From Synaphobranchus kaupii (Eukaryota > Chordata > Actinopteri > Anguilliformes > Synaphobranchidae), in the NCBI GenBank assembly GCA_029718625.1, contig CM056395.1, positions 21,868,244 through 21,932,243 on the forward strand: DNA of 64,000 bases, given 5' to 3'. The notes under the pieces were generated by a model. It saw nothing but the letters and a program-made list of their open reading frames with translations. It was not told the DNA's origin and searched no databases. The translations under genes and the position numbers were made by a program. The first letter of the stretch is position 1, and every line of letters begins with the position of its first letter. This document shows, in pieces, positions 25,001-38,681 of this stretch.

Positions 25001-28000
25001 CCTGTTGTACTGTTGTTCAGTCTTGTGCCATCGTGGACTGGAATGTTCTCCTAAGGGGACCGTGGTTAGTGATTGATAGTCAGGTTTGGATGCACCGGAC
25101 AGCCGGGCACTGTCACATCATCAAATCAAACTTTGTTTCAGCTGCGCTCCAAAATGAGTAGTTAATGAGTAGTTAGTTAAACCCTCCCCAAAAAACGCAA
25201 TTTAAAAAATGTAAATCGTACGCTACGCATGTTTTTGCTTGTAGTTTATTAGCATATCTACACCACATTTCAGCTTAAAAAAAAATAAATAAAATAATGT
25301 TCATTGGAGTGGATCTTTAAAGACCCCAAGTGAGTCAGGACCTTGCTTTAACATCTGATCAGAAAGATGGACTTAAGTTTTAGTCCTTAGAAGTGACAGT
25401 GGTGGCCGCTGTGATTGTGTTCTGATGGGACGGGTGTGATTGGGGACTCTGTGGGCCTGTCCCGCATTGTGAGTGTGTTCTGATGGGACAGGTGTGATTG
25501 GGGGACCCGTCCCGCGCTGTGAGTGTGCAGTTGTGTTAAAATCACGGCACCCCCTCCAGGTCTGCTACTCTCTCCCTGATTTGAATGTCAGGCTTCGTCA
25601 GCTGGATTAACTCAACTAGGGGTGTGACTTCTAAACGTTTAACCGCTTAACGTTAACAAAACTGCTAAACGGTTAGGAAAATCTCTAAACGTTTAACCAA
25701 GGAAAAAAAAAAAAAGTCAGCTCTCACGTGATAGGCTAACGTGGGCATGTGCGCGCTGCGAAATTCAAACTAAAAATGCTTCGCAAAGAACGGAAGCGAA
25801 AAAGCGCTGTTTTTTCCCCCCCACAAGTCAAAAAAACTGCCCCCCCCCCCCCCCCACCTTGTCGTTTAAACGGTTAAACGCATTTTTTTGCACCGCGTAA
25901 ACGTTTAGCGATTTGGCGAGTTTTGCACATCCCTAAACTCAACCACTAGAACAGGTCCTCTCTGGAAGGTCAGAGTCTACTCTCTCTCTCTCTCTCTCTC
26001 TCTCCCTCTCTCTCTTTTTCCTCTTCATCTCTTACACTCTTCATCTCTCAATCTCTGATTTCTGTCCTACCAGGGTTAGGGGTTTGTTTGCAGCCTTGCA
26101 TGTGTGTGACAGTACATGGTTCTGGTGCAGAGATGCGATTTCAAATGAATTGTCACGGGCGAACTCTCAGTCAGTCAGTCAGTTTTCTGAAGGCGTTGCT
26201 CCAGAGCACTGCACAGATGTGTGCATCCGCTGTCTGACAGCACTTCTCACTGATTGAATCCACATCAGGTGGTCATCCATCCTTCAGCACAGCGGTCTGC
26301 AGCCCTCTTCCCAGAGAGCCACAGGTTCTGCTGTCTTTCGCTGTTACTCAGCACTCAATCGCTCGATTAGTATCAGGTAGTTAATTACACAGTTAGCTCA
26401 CCTCACTTGGGGTTCGTTGGTCTGACTGATTTTAAGGTGAAAAGAAAAAGCCGCAAACCTGGAGGGGATTTTAGACCCCCTGCTTTATGACATGCGTACT
26501 ATATACTATATCCTGGGTCAGGTTTTACATATATACTTTGGACATAATGTTGGGGTATCGCTGTAAATTAACACTACAGATCAGCGAGCAGCTCATTGTA
26601 CTTGGGGAAAATTATCTTTTAGAACATAATAGAGCACATGGAGTTTTGGAAGCTCCCTTCTGTAAGGTCATCAAACGGGCCTGACCCTGGGTACTGAGCT
26701 GGTTCAGTTTCTCTCCCTGTGTGGTGTAAGAGAGCTGGGAGCCCCTTAGGCCACGCCCTGCTCTTTGGTCTAAGCCAGGGGTCTCAAAACTCCAGTCCTG
26801 GAGGGCCACAGTCTCTGCTGGTGTTTGTGATTTTGGCCTTGGAAGCAAGCTGTGCAGACTTTTTAGTCAATTAATGTTGTAAATGAAGCACTCCAGTGCA
26901 GGAACACACCAAAGACCAGACACTGCGGCCGACCAGGATTTGAGTTTGAGATCCCTGGTCTCAGCTCCAGGTCAGGGGCAGGCCACTCCTCGCACTCTGA
27001 CCACGTGCTGTCCGTCTCCTTCAGAACACCAGGATAAAAGAGGGAATTTTCAACATCGACCCGGATGAGGAGCCACTGCGGACGGAGCTGCTCAGCGGGA
27101 AGTTCACGGTGCTGGTGAGTGAAGCGCGAGGCGCGGCTTCAGAGCGTTTTTATTGGCGGAGGGTCTGTACTTGCCTGTACTTGCCTGCTGCAGCCTTACT
27201 GTCCGTGCGTGGGTAAGTGCCGTGCTTGTTTAGTAGTAAACACTTTACATGGCATACAATATGTAGCTAACTCCTGCAGGTTGAACTGTTGGTTTGGCTG
27301 TAGCTTTTAGGTGGAGTTCAGTGCTCAGACCACAGCTTTGTACAAGACACCACCTTTTTGTCATTGTCAGTCTGTTATCCTCGTTGAATAGTGTAGCTGT
27401 ATGCGTGTTTGTGTCGGCGTGAGTATTAATTTGTGCACGCGTTATTCATGCGTGTGCTGTTAAACCCCTCTCTCTCTCTGCCTACATGCAGCCCGGCCGA
27501 GACTCCAATGGGGCGGCGCTGGCCCTGTTTACCGCTCGACTCCATCGGCCAGACGTGACCACCCACAAGGCCGTGCTGCAGGCCATCATATACCAGCTGG
27601 ACAAAGTCATCGAAAGGTACCAGTCACGCTGGGTGTTCCTGTGCCGTCGACGAGTGCTTGATTTACACGACTGCTCTTAACATGGGATTTATATGAGTGT
27701 TTTCTCATATAGTGTAGCTTCATTCTGACATTAGCTGTGCTAGCTCCCAAGACAACTTTAATAACTGCTGCCTGAAAATCGCCCCTAGAATTCATGTGAC
27801 TTGCGTAGTGCTTGCGTTCTCCGCAAGCCAGCGAAGCTTAAATTATCCATGCCAGCAAGGACACCAGGAGGTACTGTGCTACTGGTAATCAAGGTTGGAA
27901 GAAAGGCACCACGTTTTCGAGCTTTAACAGCAGGACTTGATATTTTCACTGTTCCTTAGGATCGTTGCATCATCGCATGTGATAATGTTGTTCACGGGGC

Positions 28001-31000
28001 GTTCAGCGTGCAGTCATTGTTTGTCACAAACTTTGTGACTCGTAAGCAAGGACAAGGAGCGAATAAACTCTGGGTTTTAAATGGGGCCTATTATAATTGT
28101 GCATGTCAGAGTAAAATCTAAGCATTTAAAACAGCGGTGTTATAAACGGATACATTCACGTGGAAGCTCAATGCCATTGGTAGAATGAATATGGAAAAAG
28201 TACTTAGTTTCTTTGAACAGACAGCTCATTTATCTGAATTAAAGTTAAGTGCCTGTTTCTGCTACTGCTGACACTCTGTCAGCGTTCAGCCGTTGGGTAA
28301 TTTATTAAATGGCCTTTGGTGCATTTCAGACTCGGAGTCCAAAGACATTTCAGCCGTTTGATCAGAGTGCATTCTGGGAGAATATTCTCCGGACTTTCTC
28401 AAGTTTCACCACGGCGTCTCACCACGGCGTCTCACCCCTCCCCTCTCTCCCCCTCCCCCAGCGTCCAGACGCAGCGAGATGGCCTCATCTTCATCTACGA
28501 CATGACCAACTCCACGTACGGGAACTTCGACTACGAGCTGTGTGTGAAGATCCTCAACCTCCTCAAAGTAACAAGGCTTCTTCACTTCCACATTTACCAT
28601 CCGTAGCAGACATTTAGCACACGCAGAAGACATGTATGCAAAGAGCGGCAATGCTACCCAGTCATTATCATCACACACTGTCACATGTGTACTTATGCAA
28701 ATGTATACATACTGTTAGGAGCCATAGCAGGCCCAGCAGGGAGTTTAAGAGTATAGTGCTGTAAGCAGTGTAATGGGTATGAGAGTATAGTGCTGTAAGC
28801 AGTGTAATGGGTATGAGAGTATAGTGTTGTAAGTGTAATGGGTATGAGAGTATAGTGCTGTAAGCAGTGTAATGGGTATGAGAGTATAGTGCTGTAAGCA
28901 GTGTAATGGGTATGAGAGTATAGTGCTGTAAGCAGTGTAATGGGTATGAGAGTATAGTGTTGTAAGTGTAATGGGTATGAGAGTATAGTGCTGTAAGCAG
29001 TGTAATGGGTATGAGAGTATAGTGCTGTAAGCAGTGTAATGGGTATGAGAGTATAGTGTTGTAAGTGTAATGGGTATGAGAGTATAGTGCTGTAAGCAGT
29101 GTAATGGGTATGAGAGTATAGTGTTGTAAGTGTAATGGGTATGAGAGTATAGTGCTGTAAGTGTAATGGGTATGAGAGTATAGTGCTGTAAGCCGTGTAA
29201 TGGGTATGAGAATATAGTGCTGTAAGCCGTGTAATGGGTATGAGAGTATAGTGCTGTAAGTGTAATGGGTATGAGAGTATAGTGCTGTAAGCAGTGTAAT
29301 GGGTATGAGAGTATAGTGCTGTAAGTGTAATGGGTATGAGAGTATAGTGCTGTAAGCAGTGTAATGGGTATGAGAGTATAGTGCTGTAAGCAGTGTAATG
29401 GGTATGAGAGTATAGTGCTGTAAGTGTAATAGGTATGAGAGTATAGTGCTGTAAGTGTAATGGGTATGAGAGTATAGTGCTGTAAGTGTAATGGGTATGA
29501 GAGTATAGTGCTGTAAGTGTAATGGGTATGAGAGTATAGTGCTGTAAGTGTAATGGGTATGAGAGTATAGTGCTGTAAGCAGTGTAATGGGTATGAGAGT
29601 ATAGTGCTGTAAGTGTAACGGGTATGAGAGTATAGTGCTGTAAGTGTAATGGGTATGAGAGTATAGTGCTGTAAGTGTAATGGGTATGAGAGTATAGTGC
29701 TGTAAGCAGTGTAATGGTTATGAGAGTATAGTGCTGTAAGTGTAATGGGTATGAGAGTATAGTGCTGGAAGTGTAATGGGTATGAGAGTATAGTGCTGTA
29801 AGCAGTGTAATGGGTATGAGAGTATAGTGCTGTAAGTGTAATGGGTATGAGAGTATAGTGCTGTAAGCAGTGTAATGGTTATGAGAGTATAGTGCTGTAA
29901 GTGTAATGGGTATGAGAGTATAGTGCTGTAAGTGTAATGGGTATGAGAGTATAGTGCTGTAAGTGTAATGGGTATGAGAGTATAGTGCTGTAAGCAGTGT
30001 AATGGGTATGAGAGTATAGTGTTGTAAGTGTAATGGGTATGAGAGTATAGTGCTGTAAGCAGTGTAATGGGTATGAGAGTATAGTGCTGTAAGCAGTGTA
30101 ATGGGTATGAGAGTATAGTGTTGTAAGTGTAATGGGTATGAGAGTATAGTGCTGTAAGCAGTGTAATGGGTATGAGAGTATAGTGTTGTAAGTGTAATAG
30201 GTATGAGAGTATAGTGCTGTAAGTGTAATGGGTATGAGAGTATAGTGCTGTAAGCCGTGTAATGGGTATGAGAATATAGTGCTGTAAGCCGTGTAATGGG
30301 TATGAGAGTATAGTGCTGTAAGTGTAATGGGTATGAGAGTATAGTGCTGTAAGCAGTGTAATGGGTATGAGAGTATAGTGCTGTAAGTGTAATGGGTATG
30401 AGAGTATAGTGCTGTAAGCAGTGTAATGGGTATGAGAGTATAGTGCTGTAAGCAGTGTAATGGGTATGAGAGTATAGTGCTGTAAGCAGTGTAATGGGTA
30501 TGAGAGTATAGTGTTGTAAGTGTAATAGGTATGAGAGTATAGTGCTGTAAGTGTAATGGGTATGACAGTATAGTACTGTAAGCCGTGTAATGGGTATGAG
30601 AGTATAGTGCTGTAAGTGTAATGGGTATGAGAGTATAGTGCTGTAAGTGTAATGGGTATGAGAGTATAGTGCTGTAAGCAGTGTAATGGGTATGAGAGTA
30701 TAGTGCTGTAAGTGTAACGGGTATGAGAGTATAGTGCTGTAAGTGTAATGGGTATGAGAGTATAGTGCTGTAAGTGTAATGGGTATGAGAGTATAGTGCT
30801 GTAAGCAGTGTAATGGTTATGAGAGTATAGTGCTGTAAGTGTAATGGGTATGAGAGTATAGTGCTGGAAGTGTAATGGGTATGAGAGTATAGTGCTGTAA
30901 GCAGTGTAATGGGTATGAGAGTATAGTGCTGTAAGTGTAATGGGTATGAGAGTATAGTGCTGTAAGCAGTGTAATGGTTATGAGAGTATAGTGCTGTAAG

Positions 31001-34000
31001 TGTAATGGTTATGAGAGTATAGTGCTGTAAGTGTAATGGGTATGAGAGTATAGTGCTGGAAGTGTAATGGGTATGAGAGTATAGTGCTGTAAGCAGTGTA
31101 ATGGGTATGAGAGTATAGTGCTGTAAGTGTAATGGGTATGAGAGTATAGTGCTGTAAGCAGTGTAATGGTTATGAGAGTATAGTGCTGTAAGTGTAATGG
31201 GTATGAGAGTATAGTGCTGTAAGTGTAATGGGTATGAGAGTATAGTGCTGTAAGTGTAATGGGTATGAGAGTATAGTGCTGTAAGCAGTGTAATGGGTAT
31301 GAGAGTATAGTGTTGTAAGTGTAATGGGTATGAGAGTATAGTGCTGTAAGCAGTGTAATGGGTATGAGAGTATAGTGCTGTAAGCAGTGTAATGGGTATG
31401 AGAGTATAGTGTTGTAAGTGTAATGGGTATGAGAGTATAGTGCTGTAAGTGTAATGGGTATGAGAGTATAGTGCTGTAAGCAGTGTAATGGGTATGAGAG
31501 TATAGTGTTGTAAGTGTAATAGGTATGAGAGTATAGTGCTGTAAGTGTAATGGGTATGAGAGTATAGTGCTGTAAGCCGTGTAATGGGTATGAGAATATA
31601 GTGCTGTAAGCCGTGTAATGGGTATGAGAGTATAGTGCTGTAAGTGTAATGGGTATGAGAGTATAGTGCTGTAAGCAGTGTAATGGGTATGAGAGTATAG
31701 TGCTGTAAGTGTAATGGGTATGAGAGTATAGTGCTGTAAGCAGTGTAATGGGTATGAGAGTATAGTGCTGTAAGCAGTGTAATGGGTATGAGAGTATAGT
31801 GCTGTAAGCAGTGTAATGGGTATGAGAGTATAGTGTTGTAAGTGTAATAGGTATGAGAGTATAGTGCTGTAAGTGTAATGGGTATGACAGTATAGTACTG
31901 TAAGCCGTGTAATGGGTATGAGAGTATAGTGCTGTAAGTGTAATGGGTATGAGAGTATAGTGCTGTAAGTGTAATGGGTATGAGAGTATAGTGCTGTAAG
32001 CAGTGTAATGGGTATGAGAGTATAGTGCTGTAAGTGTAACGGGTATGAGAGTATAGTGCTGTAAGTGTAATGGGTATGAGAGTATAGTGCTGTAAGTGTA
32101 ATGGGTATGAGAGTATAGTGCTGTAAGCAGTGTAATGGTTATGAGAGTATAGTGCTGTAAGTGTAATGGGTATGAGAGTATAGTGCTGGAAGTGTAATGG
32201 GTATGAGAGTATAGTGCTGTAAGCAGTGTAATGGGTATGAGAGTATAGTGCTGTAAGTGTAATGGGTATGAGAGTATAGTGCTGTAAGCAGTGTAATGGT
32301 TATGAGAGTATAGTGCTGTAAGTGTAATGGGTATGAGAGTATAGTGCTGTAAGTGTAATGGGTATGAGAGTATAGTGCTGTAAGTGTAATGGGTATGAGA
32401 GTATAGTGCTGTAAGTGTAATGGGTATGAGAGTATAGTGCTGTAAGCCGTGTAATGGGTATGAGAATATAGTGCTGTAAGCCGTGTAATGGGTATGAGAG
32501 AATAGTGCTGTAAGCAGTGTAATGGGTATGAGAGTATAGTGTTGTAAGTGTAATAGGTATGAGAGTATAGTGCTGTAAGTGTAATGGGTATGAGAGTATA
32601 GTACTGTAAGCCGTGTAATGGGTATGAGAGTATAGTGCTGTAAGTGTAATGGGTATGAGAGTATAGTGCTGTAAGTGTAATGGGTATGAGAGTATAGTGC
32701 TGTAAGTGTAATGGGTACGAGAGTATAGTGCTGTAAGTGTAATGGGTATGAGAGTATAGCGCTGTAAGTGTAATGGGTATGAGAGTATAGTGCTGTAAGC
32801 AGTGTAATGGGTATGAGAGTATAGTGCTGTAAGCAGTGTAATGGGTATGAGAGTATAGTGTTGTAAGTGTAATGGGTATGAGAGTATAGTGTTGTAAGTG
32901 TAATGGGTATGAGAGTATAGTGCTGTAAGCAGTGTAATGGGTATGAGAGTATAGCGCTGTAAGTGTAATGGGTGTGAGTATAGTGCTGTAAGTGTAATGG
33001 GTATGAGAGTATAGCGCTGTAAGTGTAATGGGTGTGAGTATAGTGCTGTAAGTGTAATGGGTATGAGAGTATAGTGCTGTAAGTGTAATGGGTATGAGAG
33101 TATAGTGCGGTAAGTGTAATGGGTATGAGAGTATCGTGCTGTAAGTGTAATAGGTATGAGAGAATAGTGCTGTAAGTGTAATGGGTATGAGAGTATAGTG
33201 ATGTAAGTGTAATGGGTATGAGAGTATAGTGCTGTAAGTGTAATGGGTATGAGAGTATAGCGCTGTAAGTGTAATGGGTATGAGAGTATAGTGCTGTAAG
33301 CAGTGTAATGGGTATGAGAGTATAGTGCTGTAAGTGTAATGGGTATGAGAGTATAGTGCTGTAAGTGTAATGGGTATGAGAGTATAGTGCTGTAAGTGTA
33401 ATGGGTATGAGAGTATAGTGCTGTAAGTGTAATGGGTATGAGAGTATAGTGCTGTAAGCAGTGTAATGGGTATGAGAGTATAGTGCTGTAAGTGTAATGG
33501 GTATGAGAGTATAGTGCTGTAAGTGTAATGGGTATGAGAGTATAGTGCTGTAAGTGTAATGGTTATGAGAGTATAGCGCTGTAAGTGTAATGGGTATGAG
33601 AGTATAGTGCTGTAAGTGTAATGGGTATGAGAGTATAGTGCTGTAAGTGTAATGGGTATGAGAGTATAGTGCTGTAAGTGTAATGGGTATGAGAGTATAG
33701 TGCTGTAAGTGTAATGGGTATGAGAGTATAGTGCTGTAAGTGTAATGGGTATGAGAGTATAGTGCTGTAAGTGTAATGGGTATGAGAGTATAGTGCTGTA
33801 AGTGTAATGGGTATGAGAGTATAGTGCTGTAAGTGTAATGGTTATGAGAGTATAGTGCTGTAAGCAGTGTAATGGGTGTGAGTATAGTGTGCAGTGTTCT
33901 TAAGGAGTTCTCTAGGCTCTAAGTGTGCCCTCTGTGAGCTGTACCATCAATCAGTGCCTTACTCTGAGGAAATGGCGCTGTCGTGTACGCAGTTTCATTT

Positions 34001-37000
34001 GCAAATGGCCCTGTCGCTGTTTCAGGCCAGAAGTTTAAAATAGTCAATGGTTTACACAAGACGCTATTTGCGATTTCACAAGCTGCAGTTACTGGAAGAG
34101 TTGACGACAGTGGCGGCAGTTGAGCTGGAAACGGAGGCAGAAGTCTTACTTTAAGCCAAGCCTTTACTCTCAACCGCGCAACTAATCAGCCAAATGATCA
34201 ATACCAGTGATCAATGATCAAGGATGAAGCGAAAAATTAGTCTTTGCTGCTACATCTCAAAACATATAATACGCAACATTATATTAAGTCCATACAGTTT
34301 TTTAATTTGTTTACAAATGTACTCCATAAATGCTGTTTTAAAAATGATATGTTGTACAGGTGGATTCTATTTTTGTGATGTATGCATCTGTTCGGACCAA
34401 GTCTCCCACAAAATGAGACTTTTGTCTCAGTAGTATTTACCTGGGTAAATAAAGTTTAATAATACTTGATAATCAAGCTAAAAAATTAAACGGGTGGAGT
34501 AGTCCAATGATCAGTCTAAATGTAAGACTTCTACCTTCTCTGTTTCAAGCTCATATGCCACTGCTGACACACGTGTACGGCACAGTAATATTTAAGTGTT
34601 TAAAAGTATGGGAGGCGAGCCGAGCACAGAGCGGCCCAACATGGGGGGTGAATTCAGCCACGCCGAACACGTTCTACACTGCCTCCGCACGCACCTGGGG
34701 CCCCAGACAGGCCCGGCGTGTTTATACTCGCCCTGAGGTTTGTTAAGATTGTTCCGCGGTTGTTTAAACCATCCCACTCCCAGCTTCCGGAGTTCCTCGA
34801 AATCCTCTCCGCTGGGACTGCCCCGTACGGCAGTTCCCTGAATAATTAGCGTTAGCTTTTACCGTACAGTGGACATTTTAACACCACCATCTAATTGAGG
34901 GGAAAAAAAGAATTCAATCAGAAACGCAATGAAGTTCAGTTGATATAAAGGTGGTGGTGGATGGGGGTATTTAATTGGGAACAAGAAATCAATTCGGAAA
35001 AGCAATTTAGAGTTTTCCAGGGGGACAGAAGTGTTTTCAAAATGAACCCCATGATCTTATTGTGTTCATAAGAACAGGGCTTTAATGTCCATTACACGGC
35101 ACTGATTACAGCAAAGCGGCTTCGCGGTCACCCCAAGCGCTGTTGACGCAACACGACCGCTGGTTACTTGGTAACGATGACTAAACGTGTTGCGGCGCGG
35201 CTTTAAAAAAGGGCTGGGGCTGCTTCGGAGCGCGCCGTGCTGATCCCTTCCTCTGCGCTGATCCATTCCTCTGTGCTGATCCCTTCCTCTGCGCTGATCC
35301 CTTCCTCTGTGCTCCTCCTCCGACCCAGGGCGCGTTCCCCGCACGGCTCAAGTGCGTCTTCATCGTGTCGTCGCCGCTGTGGTTCCGCGCGCCCTTCGCC
35401 GTCCTGCGCCTCTTCGTCCGGGAGAAGCTGAGGGAGAGGGTGAGTTCCACGCTGACGCTCTCTCGCGAGCTGGCGCTCGTTCCTCTTCTAAAGTGTGCTT
35501 TCATCTCTGTTTTCATATGTAAAAATATCCCCGTTTAGGAATTATTAGGTGTTTTGCAGCTGTAGATTTTCATCTTATAATTTAAGCTCATACACTCTCA
35601 GCCATTGCTGCTGTCCTTTTCTTATGGGGTGAATAAGCTGTAGCTAGTTTGTCACACAGAGGAGTCTTATCTGTTCTAAGCTCATAATTGAGCTTGCAAA
35701 ACTCCAGTAAATGTGCATTATGCGGTTTTGACTTGGTTCACATGACCCTGGTCTCTCCTTGCGTGAGTGAGAGTGAGAGTGAGTGAGTGAGATCCATCTT
35801 CACTTCCTCCTGGTAGCAGCGGGCAGCGTGTTGGGGTCGGTGACGGGCTGGGTCTGTCACCGCAGTTTCACTGTGGGAACTGTGAGTCTGAGAACGGCTC
35901 TGATGGGAAGTTACACAGCGCCCTCACTCACTCTGGACTCCATTAGAGAGTTTTACTGTGTCCTTACCCTGTCCTTACCCTGTCCTTACCCTGTCCTTAC
36001 CCTGTCCTTACCCTGTCCTTACCCTGTCCTTAACCTGTCCTTACCCTGTCCTTAACCTGTCCTTACCCTGTCCTTAACCTGTCCTTACCCTGTCCTTAAC
36101 CTGTCCTTACCCTGTCCTTAACCTGTCCTTACCCTGTCCTTAACCTGTCCTTAACCTGTCCTTAACCCTGTCCTTACCCTGTCCTTACCCTGTCCTTACC
36201 CTGTCCTTACCCTGTCCTTAACCTGTCCTTAACCTGTCCTTAACCTGGCCTTACCCTGTCCTTACCCTGTCCTTACCCTGGCCTTAACCTGGCCTTACCC
36301 TGGCCTTACCCTGGCCTTAACCTGTCCTTAACCTGTCCTTAACCTGACCTTAACCTGTCCTTACCCTGTCCTTACCCTGGCCTTACCCTGGCCTTACCCT
36401 GGCCTTACCCTGGCCTTAACCTGGCCTTAACCTGGCCTTACCCTGGCCTTACCCTGGCCTTAACCTGTCCTTACCCTGGCCTTACCCTGGCCTTACCCTG
36501 TCCTTACCCTGTCCTTACCCTGTCCTTACCCTGGCCTTACCCTGGCCTTACCCTGGCCTTAACCTGGCCTTAACCTGGCCTTAACCTGGCCTTAACCTGG
36601 CCTTACCCTGGCCTTAACCTGTCCTTACCCTGGCCTTACCCTGGCCTTACCCTGTCCTTACCCTGGCCTTACCCTGGCCTTAACCTGGCCTTAACCTGTC
36701 CTTACCCTGGCCTTAACCTGGCCTTACCCTGGCCTTACCCTGGCCTTAACCTGGCCTTACCCTGGCCTTAATCTGGCCTTAATCTGGCCTTAACCTGGCC
36801 TGGGGAGGACAGAGGCCTCGCTCACTCCCTGCCCCATTAAATGGAAGCATTTGTTAGCCTTAGCAGATACGTATTTATACAGTGGCCATACCAAAATGGA
36901 GTACTTTTTGATACATATACATTCAGTGGTGTGTTTGTTTATTTGTTTGTGTATGCTTGCGTACGTGTGTGTACACGTGTGTGTTTACATGCGTATGTGT

Positions 37001-37046
37001 TTATGTGCGTGTTTTTGTGTGTGTTTGTGTGCCTGTGTATGCTTGC

Positions 37047-37108
<62 letters not shown>

Positions 37109-38641
37109 ATACGTATATGCGTGTTTCTACATACGTGTGTTTGAGTGCGTGTTTACATACGTGTGTTTGCGTGCGTGTTTACATACGTGTGTTTGCGTGT
37201 GTGTTTACATGCGTGTGTGTGTTTTGTGCGTGCGTGTCCAGGTGTGTACGGTGAAGGCCCACGAGTTGGCCGGCCACATCCCCATGGAGTCTCTCCCGGA
37301 GCACCTGGGAGGCTGTTCCCAGTACAGCCACATCGCCTGGATCCAGAGCTGCGTCAACTCCAACCGGGGCCTGCAGGAGGGAGGAGACTGCGTGGGAGCG
37401 CTGCTCAGCTCCTACTGCCTGAGCCACACCCCTGGCTCCACCCCCACGGGGGACGGGCTCAACTCCAACTGCGCCGACAACGACAACAACGCCAACCTGC
37501 ACAACCACCGTCGGCAGCAGCAGCAGGGCAGGACTAGCGCCCCGTCTCACCACGCCTACTGGAACGGCTCCGCCCCACTGGGAGGCGGGGCCCAGGCGAC
37601 GGGCGAGGCGTACGCCGGCGAGGAGAGCGACGGCGGGGACTATGGCGACAGCCCCAACGCCAACAGAGACGGGCGGGGCCGACAGGCTCCGCCCCCTCAG
37701 TCGGACACGCCCCCGGACACGCCGCTGCACCTGGCGCACGGCCGCGGGGTTTCGGAAGGGGGAGGGGACGAGGTGTCGGGGGGGAGAGACGAGGACGGGG
37801 GTGATGGGGAGGAAGAGGAAGAGGAGGAGGAGGAAGGGGAGCCGGGGGTGCCGCCGCTGCCCCAGAAGTCGTCGCGGCCGGTGGGGTCACATGACTCGGC
37901 CCTCTCCTCCCTGTCGGTGCACATGCCCGCGCCCGATGGCATGGGCGTCAAGGAGCTGGTGGCGCACGTCAAGAGGAAGAGGAAGAGGGGCATCTACCAG
38001 GAGTATGAGGAGATCCGCAAGGAGCCGCCTTCCGGCACCTTCCACTGCTCCAAGTAAGAGAGTCCCACACCTGGATAGGGGGGAGGGGGAGGGGGGAGGG
38101 GGGGAGGGGGGTGTAGCCCTACAGAGCCAGCTGACTGAGCATGTGCAGTTCTTAGAACCTTCTGAATCGATGCTTCGCCCAAATTCTTAAAATGTTTTCC
38201 TATCTTGAAAATGGCGTTTATAGTCTGAGAGATTGACTAAGTCATGTTTGTTTGGTGGGGATGTGCAGGACTGTTAAGAATAGCTGTTAAGAATGACTAT
38301 TGGAATTTTATTTGAGTATTTACGTGTGCTTGGCAGGTGAACACAGATGGTAAGGCTGTATCTTAATCCTGTCCTCTCCTGTTGGTGAGTGTGTGAGAGT
38401 ATGTGTGTGCTGTATCTTAATCCTGTCCTCTCCTGTTGGTGAGTGTGTGAGAGTATGTGTGTGCTGTATCTTAATCCTGTCCTCTCCTGTTGGTGAGTGT
38501 GTGAGAGTATGTGCGTGCTGTATCTCCTTGGGGACCCACGGGGTCCCACATTCCATCGCAGCGATGGGAACCGCCAGGAAGAGGAAGTGGCAAGGGCGGG
38601 GCTCCTGTGACCCTTGACCCCCCCCCATATTTTTACGTGGT

Positions 38642-38681
<40 letters not shown>

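Noticed and set aside
35947..36805. Interstitial telomere repeat
   Set aside because: The unit is 11 bp (CCCTGTCCTTA), not the 6-bp vertebrate telomere repeat; resemblance is only partial.
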